From: a bacterium
GTDB lineage: Bacteria; UBA10199; 2-02-FULL-44-16; JAAZCA01
Reading direction: 5' to 3'
DNA length: 6,090 nucleotides
Assembly: GCA_041648665.1 (NCBI GenBank)
Contig: JBAZOP010000129.1
Span: 1 to 6,090 of the forward strand
Program-made: the position numbers and the translations under genes
Notes under the pieces: generated by a model
Database searches by the model: none
The model's input: the letters and a program-made list of their open reading frames with translations, nothing else
What the model was told of the DNA's origin: nothing
Shown here: in pieces, positions 1-5,088 of the stretch
Layout: every line of letters begins with the position of its first letter
How positions within the stretch are numbered: position 1 is the stretch's first letter

Positions 1-280
1 GGTACATGAAGTCGGCCTCGTAGCGCATGAACCCGCCGTGCGCGTCTTTGTCCACGATGATGAACGTAGGATGCGCTTGCAAGTTGGCGATCTGCCCCGC
101 CTGCTCCAGCATCTTGAGCTCGCCATAGCGCGCGGCCTCGGCCTTGCTGTCGAATGAGATCCCATCAACTACCGTCGGCACGTTGTGGTACTTGCTCGCC
201 TTGTGCCCTTCGCCTATGCCTAGCCGCTTGATGGTGGCGGCGTCTTTGCCGTGGATCACGGGCTTGCTGTAGGTGGTCAT
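1..280 (-). CDS. DUF1064 family phage nuclease (partial, C-terminus missing)
   Basis: This gene starts at ATG 280-278 and runs off the left edge, leaving 93 visible residues. The order of blocks matches the DUF1064 family of phage proteins: a K-Y-x-N/H-V-P-T-V-V-D-G-I-x-F-D-S-K-x-E-A-x-R-Y segment (residues 30-52), then L-K-x-L-E-x-A-G-x-I-x-N-L-x-x-H-P-x-F (residues 55-73), then R-Y-E-A-D-F (residues 86-91). The family is considered PDDEXK-like and related to Holliday-junction or branch-resolving endonucleases. E48 and D90 are the likely first acidic residues; the expected E-x-K would lie beyond the edge. The start codon shares ATGA with the helicase stop, and an AAGGGGG Shine-Dalgarno site lies 5 nt upstream, so translation is coupled to the helicase. 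A role in resolving replication or recombination intermediates is inferred from family and context. Confidence 0.88.
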   Translation of the reverse strand, partial: MTTYSKPVIHGKDAATIKRLGIGEGHKASKYHNVPTVVDGISFDSKAEAARYGELKMLEQAGQIANLQAHPTFIIVDKDAHGGFMRYEADFMY

Positions 281-1629
281 GCTTGCCCCCTTGCCTGTTG
301 CTCTAGGCGGAATCGGCCACAGCGATGCGCTAGGTTCACTAGCCCCAGGGCGCCTTGGGTGTTCTTGTCAACGTATAGCTCGCGTGGCTCCACGGCGCGC
401 TCCGGGTCCGGGTCATCCTCTAGCGGCGAATGGAGGATGCACACCTGGTTACTGTAGGCTTCGATCATGCCCGAACCGTATAGGTCCGTCAGCATGGCCC
501 GGCCAGACTTGCGTTGCTTGAGGTCGCGTGTCACCTGGCAACCCAGGAGCACCGGAAAGCTCAAGCGCTCAGCCGCGTCTTTGATGTGCGCCACTTGCCC
601 GCCGATGATGCTTGACTCGTTACGATAGCGGCTATCGGGCATGGCCAGCTTTTGCAGGTAGTCGATGATGACAATATCGGCCTTGCCCTCTGCCTGTAGC
701 CTTGCGGCGTCGGCCACGATGCGCTCTGCGCTCCAGCCGGGGCAATGGATGTACGTCATGTTCTTTTGCCACTGGCGTATCGTGTCCGTGGCCCGCTCTA
801 CCTCTAGCCCGTGCTCGCCTTTTCGCAGCTCGTCATAGGGTACGCCGGACCAACGCGCCATGCGCCTGTCTAGCATGAACTGGTGGGATAGCTCCAGATG
901 GTAGAAGGCGATGGCCTTGTTGCGCTGGGCGTTGTATTCGGCCACGTTTTCCATCCAGATGGTTTTACCGATACCTGGTCGGGCGGCTATCACCTGCACC
1001 ATGCCCACGTCCAGGGCGATCAGCAGGCGGTTTACGTCGCTCCAGGGCGTTGTCACCAAAGCGAACGGGTCGCGCTTGAGCTGGTCCTGGCGCTCTTGCT
1101 GCCTGACGAGGTAGTCTAGCAACGCCTCGTCTGTGCCGTATAGGTGGCTATGCTCATCCTCTACCTGGACGGCCTTGCCGAACGTCTCCGCCGCCGTCTG
1201 CTGTAGCGCGTCGCGCGTGCCCTCGTGGTTGTAGCTTGCGGTGATGATGCTCGTACAAGCCGTAATCAGGTTGCGCCGGAAGGCCAGGTCGCGCACGTCG
1301 CGCGCGTAATCCGCGGCGTAGATCGTCGTTGGCAGCAGGGCCACCATGCGGGATAGCTCCGCGCGCCCGCCGATGTAGTCCAGGGCGTTGCCCATCTTGC
1401 CGTTCACCTGCTCTAGCGCGTTGCCGACGGTAACGAGATCCACGGCCTCACCTTTGGCCGCCAAGCGCTGGATAACCTTGTAAACCAGTTTATGGCCGGG
1501 CGTGTAAAAATCCTCTGGCACTAGGCCCGTGCCGCCGACCCTTAGAATAGCGTCGGGGTCAATGAGCAGCGATGCTATCAGGTTCTCTTCGGTTTGTCTG
1601 CTGTTCGGTAGCTCTGGCGTTGTGCCCAT
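277..1629 (-). CDS. dnaB: DnaB-like replicative DNA helicase
   Basis: This 450-aa ring-helicase subunit would unwind the fork during replication. It has a DnaB-type N-terminal helical domain (about 10-115), a linker (about 150-190) and a RecA-like core. Visible core motifs are Walker A A-R-P-G-I-G-K-T (216-223), H1a F-Y-H-L-E-L-S (242-248) with E246, Walker B I-V-I-I-D-Y-L-Q (319-326) with D323, H3 L-L-G-C-Q-V-T-R (361-368), and a degenerate H4 T-D-L-Y-G-S-G-M-I-E (381-390). Length is typical for DnaB. Near the C-terminus the usual K-Q-R-N-G is K-N-T-Q-G (422-426), so the residue at the canonical arginine-finger position is Thr. H4 also lacks the usual R-E before S-G. The start is well defined by AAGGAGGA 6 nt upstream. 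The first 71 bp overlap the end of the initiator gene, and the stop overlaps the next start. No primase is encoded in the window. Confidence 0.95.
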   Translation of the reverse strand: MGTTPELPNSRQTEENLIASLLIDPDAILRVGGTGLVPEDFYTPGHKLVYKVIQRLAAKGEAVDLVTVGNALEQVNGKMGNALDYIGGRAELSRMVALLPTTIYAADYARDVRDLAFRRNLITACTSIITASYNHEGTRDALQQTAAETFGKAVQVEDEHSHLYGTDEALLDYLVRQQERQDQLKRDPFALVTTPWSDVNRLLIALDVGMVQVIAARPGIGKTIWMENVAEYNAQRNKAIAFYHLELSHQFMLDRRMARWSGVPYDELRKGEHGLEVERATDTIRQWQKNMTYIHCPGWSAERIVADAARLQAEGKADIVIIDYLQKLAMPDSRYRNESSIIGGQVAHIKDAAERLSFPVLLGCQVTRDLKQRKSGRAMLTDLYGSGMIEAYSNQVCILHSPLEDDPDPERAVEPRELYVDKNTQGALGLVNLAHRCGRFRLEQQARGQA

Positions 1630-2497
1630 TGCCGTCCTCCTTGGCTGTCGTCAATTCTTGAGTCCAGTCCTCAGTAACGATAGGCGGGCGGGGTGGGCCC
1701 GGACTGGCGCGTGGGGGGGATGCTTGCTTGCCCGTCGCCTTGAGAGCGTCTATCCCGTTGCGTATCTCATCTAGGCGCGGGGGCCTTGTATTGCCCGTTC
1801 TGGCATCTAGGCCGGGGAAGGTCGTGTACCACTTGCCGCCTTGCCCGTACAGTTCCACTATCTGTTCTGGCTCGTGCCCCGCCCTGCCTAGCACATTGGC
1901 CGCGGTGTTAATCTGCCAAAAGTGCTTGCTGTCTATGGTGTCTGGATTCATTTCGCATACACGTGCGATAGCCAGCCCCAAAGATGACAAGACTTTTTGC
2001 TTTGACGTGGCGGGCTTCTTTGGTTCGTCGGTGACGCGCTCCGCCGAAGGCGATGTATTATCTGTCTCTGTATCTGACTCTGACTCTAGGCTCGTTACAT
2101 CATCTTGTAACGGCGTTACATCCTCGTTACGCGGTGCGAGGAATTTGTCTCGGTGTCGTTTCACACGCTCCGCAACGGCGATATGTCCATCCGATGGCGC
2201 CCGTCTCTGGCGCTTGGCGTAGTTGGGCAGCCACAGAATACCATCGCGCTCTTCTACCATGCCGCGCTCTTCTAATGCGGCCAGCGCGTCGTTTAGTTCG
2301 TCCTTGGTACAGCGAATGCTCCAAGCCACGCGCGCGATGGTGTCAAGCTCTCCCGTCTCTAAGTCGTTCTCGTCTCTGGCGTCTATCTCGCCGGCCAGCG
2401 CCAGCAGCATCATCCACACGCCCTTTTGCGCTAGCGTCAATTCTCCCATGGTAGGATCGCGGTTGATTTCGGTGTAGAGCTTGACCCACGTTTTCAT
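1559..2497 (-). CDS. Replication initiator / helicase loader (replisome-organizer or DnaD-like)
   Basis: This 312-aa protein is probably the origin-binding initiator that recruits the adjacent helicase. Residues 1-90 look like the winged-helix domain of phage replisome-organizer proteins: W-V-K-L-Y-x-E-I-x-x-D-P-x-M, then L-T-L-A-Q-K-G-V-W-M-x-L-L-A-L-A, an ELDTIARV helix, and L-E-E-R-G-M-V-E with an aromatic strand G-I-L-W-L-P-N-Y. An acidic S/T-D/E linker follows (about 116-150). A second helical segment (about 160-245) contains F-W-Q-I-N, K-W-Y-T-T-F-P and P-P-R-L-D-E-I, as in DnaD/phage-O-type C-terminal regions. The tail is Pro-rich and polar (251-312). I chose ATG 2497-2495 because AGGTGG lies 8 nt upstream and the previous stop ends 1 nt before it. 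A GTG 12 nt earlier has no good ribosome site. The family assignment is by pattern, not a search. Confidence 0.75.
   Translation of the reverse strand: MKTWVKLYTEINRDPTMGELTLAQKGVWMMLLALAGEIDARDENDLETGELDTIARVAWSIRCTKDELNDALAALEERGMVEERDGILWLPNYAKRQRRAPSDGHIAVAERVKRHRDKFLAPRNEDVTPLQDDVTSLESESDTETDNTSPSAERVTDEPKKPATSKQKVLSSLGLAIARVCEMNPDTIDSKHFWQINTAANVLGRAGHEPEQIVELYGQGGKWYTTFPGLDARTGNTRPPRLDEIRNGIDALKATGKQASPPRASPGPPRPPIVTEDWTQELTTAKEDGNGHNARATEQQTNRREPDSIAAH
2093..2130. repeat. GTTAC repeat cluster inside the initiator gene (possible iterons)
   Basis: CGTTACATC occurs at 2093-2101 and again at 2114-2122, two helical turns apart. CTCGTTAC occurs at 2091-2098 and 2123-2130. An inverted GTAACG lies between them at 2107-2112. 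The cluster sits in the codons for the acidic linker (D-V-T-x-L repeats) beside an AT-richer TATTATCTG stretch at about 2055. Several phages place origin iterons inside the initiator gene (lambda O is the classic case), so this could be an origin. It could equally be a by-product of repeated D-V-T codons. Confidence 0.3.
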
Positions 2498-2498
2498 G

Positions 2499-3158
2499 CT
2501 AGTTACCACCTATCGCAAACGCGGGCCCAGTAGTTGCGCCCAGTTGCCCACGCAGGGCGTTAAAGATGGGAGTAAGGTCCGCCTGGTTGTACCATCGCTT
2601 GTTGCCGGGCTGCTTGGGGCGGTCCATCTTGAGAGTAACGTCGATTGTGCCCCTGGGCGCTGCGCCCCGAAACTCGCGCTTGTACTCAGTTCGTGCCCTT
2701 GAGTATGGGTTATCCGTGTATAGGGCGATGCGTAAGGGATTTCCATTCAGCGTAGGCCATACGGTAATATCCGTCTTTCCCACGGCGTCGGCTACAGTGT
2801 CAATCACGCACTTGTCAAAGCGCCCCGTCTCTACCAAGAGCGCCCACACGTGCAAGCTATCTATGGCCGATGGGTAGAAGTTGCGATACAGGCGGGCCCC
2901 AAGCCCGTCTATCTGCGCTTGCGTGAATTTGTGTCGTGACTCTGCCCATTCCTGCCACGCGAAACTTAGATATGCCTGTTGCGTGAACAGGTCGCCAGTC
3001 TTGGTTAGCAGCCTGAAAAAGACGGCTATGGCTGGGGTGGGCGTCAAGACGTTTCCTTCTCCGTTAGCAACGCTGCGCTCCGGCCACTCCAGAGGATGGT
3101 TTGCGCAGTAGTTCTCTATGGCATCGCTCGAAATGTACAGGAGCGCCGTCTCTTTCAT
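2499..3158 (-). CDS. Unrecognised 219-aa protein, possibly PDDEXK-nuclease-like
   Basis: I do not recognise this protein. It lies between the methyltransferase fusion and the initiator, 1 nt after the methyltransferase stop and 1 nt before the initiator ATG, so it is translated as part of the operon. I chose ATG 3158-3156 because a TGAGG Shine-Dalgarno site lies 6 nt upstream. A TTG 15 nt earlier would extend it by five residues but lacks such a site. The N-terminal half (1-90) is mostly helical and rich in aromatics. The middle has the alternation Y-P-S-A-I-D-S-L-H-V-W-A-L-L (95-108), R-F-D-K-C-V-I-D (103-110), G-K-T-D-I-T-V (117-123), then L-R-I-A-L-Y-T-D-N (132-140) and R-x-R-T-E-Y-K-R-E (144-152). 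That strand/acidic-residue rhythm faintly resembles PDDEXK folds, but no clean E-x-K is visible. The C-terminus is basic and Gly-rich. No signal peptide or membrane segment is seen. Confidence 0.85.
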   Translation of the reverse strand: MKETALLYISSDAIENYCANHPLEWPERSVANGEGNVLTPTPAIAVFFRLLTKTGDLFTQQAYLSFAWQEWAESRHKFTQAQIDGLGARLYRNFYPSAIDSLHVWALLVETGRFDKCVIDTVADAVGKTDITVWPTLNGNPLRIALYTDNPYSRARTEYKREFRGAAPRGTIDVTLKMDRPKQPGNKRWYNQADLTPIFNALRGQLGATTGPAFAIGGN

Positions 3159-3159
3159 G

Positions 3160-4605
3160 TCATGCCTCAGCAATGAGTAAATAGCGTTCGAGCCGTGCCA
3201 GCCGTCGCGCTTTGCGAAACTTGGTTACAATGTCGGGGTGTACCTGCTGGGTAGATAGTGGCGCTTGGATATGACGAACCATCTTCCATCCGGCGCCCTG
3301 GAGTTGATTAGCGTAGGCCCATAGGAATATGCCCTGTTCCTTGCCCGTGTCGTCATCCCAGTCGCTCATGAGAAACGCGATCTTCGTGCCAGGGCGTACC
3401 ATCTTGCGGAGCTGCCCAAGACGCACATTGAAAAAGTCCAAGTATCCGGCGGGCCCTAGCTTGCTAATCGAGCCTTCGATATAGCCATCCTCGCCAATGT
3501 TCATGCTGTCCATCTTGCGAAAGTATGGGGGGTCCCAGAATATCAGGTCGGCCTTTTTCACACGCTCGGGCCATCCGTCTTGGGCTATGTCGTGAAGGAT
3601 CACGTCGGGCCGATTGTGGCGGGCATCTATGTCATAGGCGTAGCACTTGCGCCCCATGGCAAGGCAAACGTCAAGTGTTGTTCCGCTGCCCACCATAGGA
3701 TCAACTACCATCGCCCCCGGCTCCGTGTAAAAGTAGAGCACGTGGGCTATCAGTTCGCCGGGGATGCGCCCAGGGTGCTTTGCTCCAAACAGGTCGTGGC
3801 ACTTGCCAAAGTTCCACACGTCATAGGGCTGTATGGCAATCCCTAAGCGCTCCAGACGTTCGGCGTCCGTGCGCCCTTCCAGGTCGATAGCCCATACCAG
3901 GATCAGCGGCATGTTGTAGCGTTCGGCTACGTCTAGGTGGGGATGGCCCTCGGCCAGCAGTTTCCTTACCGTCTTTTTCAAGTCTGAAAATTCCGGTAAA
4001 ATCGTGTCCGAAACGGTTCGCTGATTTAGGCCGATGGATTGCCCAATCTCTTCCTGTGTCCATCCCAAAAGATTCAGCCGAAGCGCCGTCATCTTCTGCG
4101 CCTCTTTGCGGCGCGCCAGAATGTCGGCTACGTAGTCATGGGCTGAACCCATAGAGATAGCCAAAAGGTCTTTGAGGTTCTGAAGGATGAACTCGGGGTT
4201 TTCCTCGTACACTTCACGCGCTACGGCCTTGCGTTCGGCATTGCTGATTCTGTCCCCGTGCTTGACGCTTAGGCTAGCGGCGTAGAGTTTGGCTGGAACG
4301 CCGACGGGGATTTCGTGAAACTCGACGGGTACTTCGTCCAGGGCGGGCGCCCATCCATCGGCGTTTATGCCGTCCAGGGCTGGCTGTGCTAGGTGCTCCT
4401 GGTAGAGCGCGGCGTACTTCTGGTATGCCTTCCAACGATGCACCCCGTCTAGCAGCCGGTTCGTTCCCTGCTCCAGAACTAGTGGCGGGAACTGCGCGCC
4501 CCCTTTGAGCGCATCGGCGTAAGTGTCGATAGTGTGCGTGTTCCATTTCTCACGCGGGTAAACACTGGGGTCCCATACGATGGCATCTACCTTGATGGTC
4601 TGCAT
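3160..4605 (-). CDS. ParB-domain / HTH / DNA N6- or N4-methyltransferase fusion
   Basis: This 481-aa multidomain protein is first in the replication operon. Residues 1-100 form a ParB/Srx-like N-terminal domain with L-L-D-G-V-H-R-W-K-A-Y (51-61), the usual D-G-x-H-R signature. Residues 171-201 look like a helix-turn-helix: L-L-G-W-T-Q-E-E-I-G-Q-S-I-G-L-N-Q-R-T-V-S. Residues 275-481 form an SAM-dependent DNA methylase: K-H-P-G-R-I-P (276-282, motif X region), D-P-M-V-G-S-G-T-T (302-310, motif I), C-Y-A-Y-D-I-D (321-327), and catalytic D-P-P-Y (358-361, motif IV). Motif I precedes motif IV. DPPY favours adenine-N6 but does not exclude cytosine-N4 methylation. The start is ATG 4605-4603 with AGGGG 4 nt upstream, a slightly tight spacing. 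Such fusions are common in phages, where they are thought to protect or mark phage DNA. The HTH makes binding near its own promoter region plausible (inference). The target sequence is unknown. Confidence 0.9.
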   Translation of the reverse strand: MQTIKVDAIVWDPSVYPREKWNTHTIDTYADALKGGAQFPPLVLEQGTNRLLDGVHRWKAYQKYAALYQEHLAQPALDGINADGWAPALDEVPVEFHEIPVGVPAKLYAASLSVKHGDRISNAERKAVAREVYEENPEFILQNLKDLLAISMGSAHDYVADILARRKEAQKMTALRLNLLGWTQEEIGQSIGLNQRTVSDTILPEFSDLKKTVRKLLAEGHPHLDVAERYNMPLILVWAIDLEGRTDAERLERLGIAIQPYDVWNFGKCHDLFGAKHPGRIPGELIAHVLYFYTEPGAMVVDPMVGSGTTLDVCLAMGRKCYAYDIDARHNRPDVILHDIAQDGWPERVKKADLIFWDPPYFRKMDSMNIGEDGYIEGSISKLGPAGYLDFFNVRLGQLRKMVRPGTKIAFLMSDWDDDTGKEQGIFLWAYANQLQGAGWKMVRHIQAPLSTQQVHPDIVTKFRKARRLARLERYLLIAEA

Positions 4606-4630
4606 TGCTCCCCTACTTCCCTACAAACTC

Positions 4631-4646
4631 GGTGACTCGACTCACC
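4631..4646. promoter_or_regulatory. 16-bp imperfect palindrome (putative operator)
   Basis: GGTGACTCGACTCACC is symmetric at 7 of 8 base pairs; only the C/C pair at 4636/4641 breaks it. It lies 25 bp upstream of the ParB-HTH-methyltransferase ATG and covers the -35 region of the plus-strand antisense promoter. Its length and central CG recall parS-like or HTH-repressor sites, but the sequence is not the canonical parS. Occupancy would be expected to block the antisense promoter. In the minus-strand mRNA it could also fold as a 5-bp hairpin just ahead of the ribosome site. Confidence 0.5.
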
Positions 4647-4662
4647 CAATTCGTGCTATAAT
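4632..4662 (+). promoter_or_regulatory. Extended -10 promoter for antisense RNA
   Basis: The perfect -10 TATAAT at 4657-4662 is preceded by TG at 4654-4655, giving an extended -10 (TGCTATAAT). The best -35 is GTGACT at 4632-4637 with a long 19-bp spacer, so the extended -10 probably carries most of the strength. The predicted start is about 4669-4670. Transcription would run away from the methyltransferase gene and into the leader of the replication operon on the opposite strand. The putative operator at 4631-4646 overlaps the -35. Confidence 0.7.
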
Positions 4663-4668
4663 GCGTGT

Positions 4669-4797
4669 GTGCCTGGTGGCTAGTCCGCGCCTTCGGGTAT
4701 CTGGCTAGCGTTACTCCGCAAGGACTCCCAGGCATAGTCCCTCTCGTGCTTTCGAGCGCGAGATGCGAGGCCGCTGTAAAAGGCGGCCTCTGCTGTT
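4669..4797 (+). ncRNA. Putative antisense (countertranscribed) regulatory RNA, about 130 nt
   Basis: This RNA is bounded by the extended -10 promoter and an intrinsic-type hairpin. The 5' domain is closed by TGCCTGG (4670-4676) pairing with CCAGGCA (4728-4734). Inside it, AGTCC (4682-4686) pairs with GGACT (4722-4726), and there is a C(UUCG)G mini-hairpin at 4690-4697. A second AGTCC (4736-4740) can compete for the same GGACT. Next comes an 8-bp hairpin, TCTCGTGC (4742-4749) with GCGCGAGA (4756-4763), one G-U pair and a 6-nt loop. The terminator stem is last. The strand has no credible ribosome site or protein. It is complementary to the minus-strand leader upstream of the methyltransferase gene, so a cis-antisense role is the simplest reading. 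It does not match tRNA, tmRNA, 4.5S or a hammerhead, and I recognise no named family. Confidence 0.6.
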
Positions 4798-4800
4798 TGT
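4767..4800 (+). terminator. Intrinsic-type terminator of the antisense RNA
   Basis: A perfect 8-bp GC-rich stem, GAGGCCGC (4767-4774) with GCGGCCTC (4783-4790) and loop TGTAAAAG, is followed by a moderately U-rich tail TGCTGTTTGTT. The tail is interrupted by G and C, so termination may be incomplete. On the minus strand the same hairpin is followed by GCATCTCG, so it should not terminate the operon mRNA. Confidence 0.6.
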
Positions 4801-4809
4801 TGGCACTAA

Positions 4810-4910
4810 AAGGCAACGCGCCGCCATCGTTGTCTGGGTTGTCGGGGTAGACTGAATGCACTAACGAGGAGTTAGCACATCCCCCAGGAACAATAGCAGC
4901 GCGTTGCCTT
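4810..4910. repeat. Inverted repeat B, 12 bp perfect arms
   Basis: AAGGCAACGCGC at 4810-4821 is the exact reverse complement of GCGCGTTGCCTT at 4899-4910. The arms are separated by 77 nt and lie wholly in the leader of the minus-strand operon. This pair interleaves with inverted repeat A: one arm of A lies between the arms of B, and the other lies outside. Confidence 0.85.
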
Positions 4911-4974
4911 CTAATGGTATACGTTTTCATTAAAAAAGAAAACTCCTACGTTACCGCGCATTCAGTCCCCCGAC
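4841..4974. repeat. Inverted repeat A, 17 bp arms with a 2-nt bulge
   Basis: The left arm 4841-4859 is GTCGGGG, then TA, then GACTGAATGC. The right arm 4958-4974 is GCATTCAGTC directly followed by CCCCGAC. All 17 bases pair and the TA forms a bulge. In the minus-strand transcript the right arm would start within about 1-3 nt of the predicted 5' end, so the stem could cap the RNA. Arms this long with about 100 nt between them are very unlikely by chance. Confidence 0.85.
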
Positions 4975-4982
4975 TGCCTACC

Positions 4983-5011
4983 AGTATATCATAACGCCAC
5001 GCGTCTGTCAA
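4983..5011 (-). promoter_or_regulatory. Strong sigma70-type promoter of the replication operon
   Basis: On the minus strand, TTGACA (complement of 5006-5011) is separated by exactly 17 bp from TATACT (complement of 4983-4988). The -35 is perfect, the -10 has one mismatch, and an alternative TATGAT lies just ahead of it. The predicted start is about 4975-4976, at the base of inverted repeat A. It is the best promoter in the window and would drive the methyltransferase, unknown protein, initiator, helicase and nuclease genes. Confidence 0.85.
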
Positions 5012-5042
5012 TAGCGTTCAAGCGTCTTGCGTTACGTCTCAA

Positions 5043-5084
5043 AGCGCCGCCGCGTGTCGGGCGCGGGTGGTCCTCCCCGGCGCT
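5043..5084 (-). terminator. GC-rich hairpin after the small-gene cluster (weak terminator candidate)
   Basis: AGCGCCG (5043-5049) pairs with CGGCGCT (5078-5084). Directly inside, CCGCG (5050-5054) pairs with CGCGG (5062-5066), leaving an 11-nt unpaired side at 5067-5077. It begins 4 nt after the stop of the 66-aa gene on the minus strand. The following sequence is only CTTTGAG, so it is a poor intrinsic terminator. It could still reduce read-through into the promoter region or protect a 3' end. Confidence 0.4.
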
Positions 5085-5088
5085 GGAT

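Larger units (their letters stand above)
4810..4976 (-). promoter_or_regulatory. Structured 5' leader of the replication operon (pseudoknot or switch topology)
   Basis: Transcription from the minus-strand promoter should begin near 4975-4976 and reach the methyltransferase ATG after about 370 nt. In RNA order the arms run A (4974-4958), B (4910-4899), A' (4859-4841), B' (4821-4810). This allows a pseudoknot or two mutually exclusive folds. Between them are GTTTTC/GAAAAC (4938-4943 with 4923-4928) and a CTAAC/GTTAG hairpin (4861-4875). The loop and 3' arm of that hairpin include AACTCCT on the minus strand (complement of 4867-4873), which is complementary to the leader's AGGAGTT (complement of 4941-4947). 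The rest of the leader (4669-4800) is fully covered by the antisense RNA. I recognise no named riboswitch. Confidence 0.6.

Noticed and set aside
2127..2324. A 65-codon minus-strand frame within the initiator gene.
   Set aside because: It is an Arg-rich shadow of the initiator coding frame without a ribosome site.
4670..4734. Possible tRNA or tRNA-like fold because of the 7-bp closing stem.
   Set aside because: There is no TpsiC (GTTCRAnnC) or D-arm sequence, the length is only 65 nt, and the inner pairings do not make a cloverleaf.
4830..4847. Tandem GTTGTCTGG/GTTGTCGGG as a CRISPR or longer repeat array.
   Set aside because: Only two short units with no spacers; one is part of inverted repeat A.
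4665..4850. A 61-codon plus-strand frame inside the antisense RNA.
   Set aside because: Its start would sit at or just before the predicted transcription start, there is no ribosome site, and the frame crosses every stem and the terminator.
4613..4930. A 105-codon minus-strand frame spanning the leader, ending 7 nt before the methyltransferase ATG.
   Set aside because: It runs straight through the inverted repeats, the antisense RNA and its terminator. The translation looks low in complexity and unlike a folded protein, and AGGAG is 12 nt from the ATG, which is too far. A short translated leader remains possible and is covered under the ribosome-site masking finding.
4810..4974. Inverted repeats as a rolling-circle origin, integron attC or recombinase site.
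   Set aside because: No relaxase or Rep-type nickase or recombinase is encoded in the window, no attC core consensus is seen, and the promoter and start position fit an RNA leader better.
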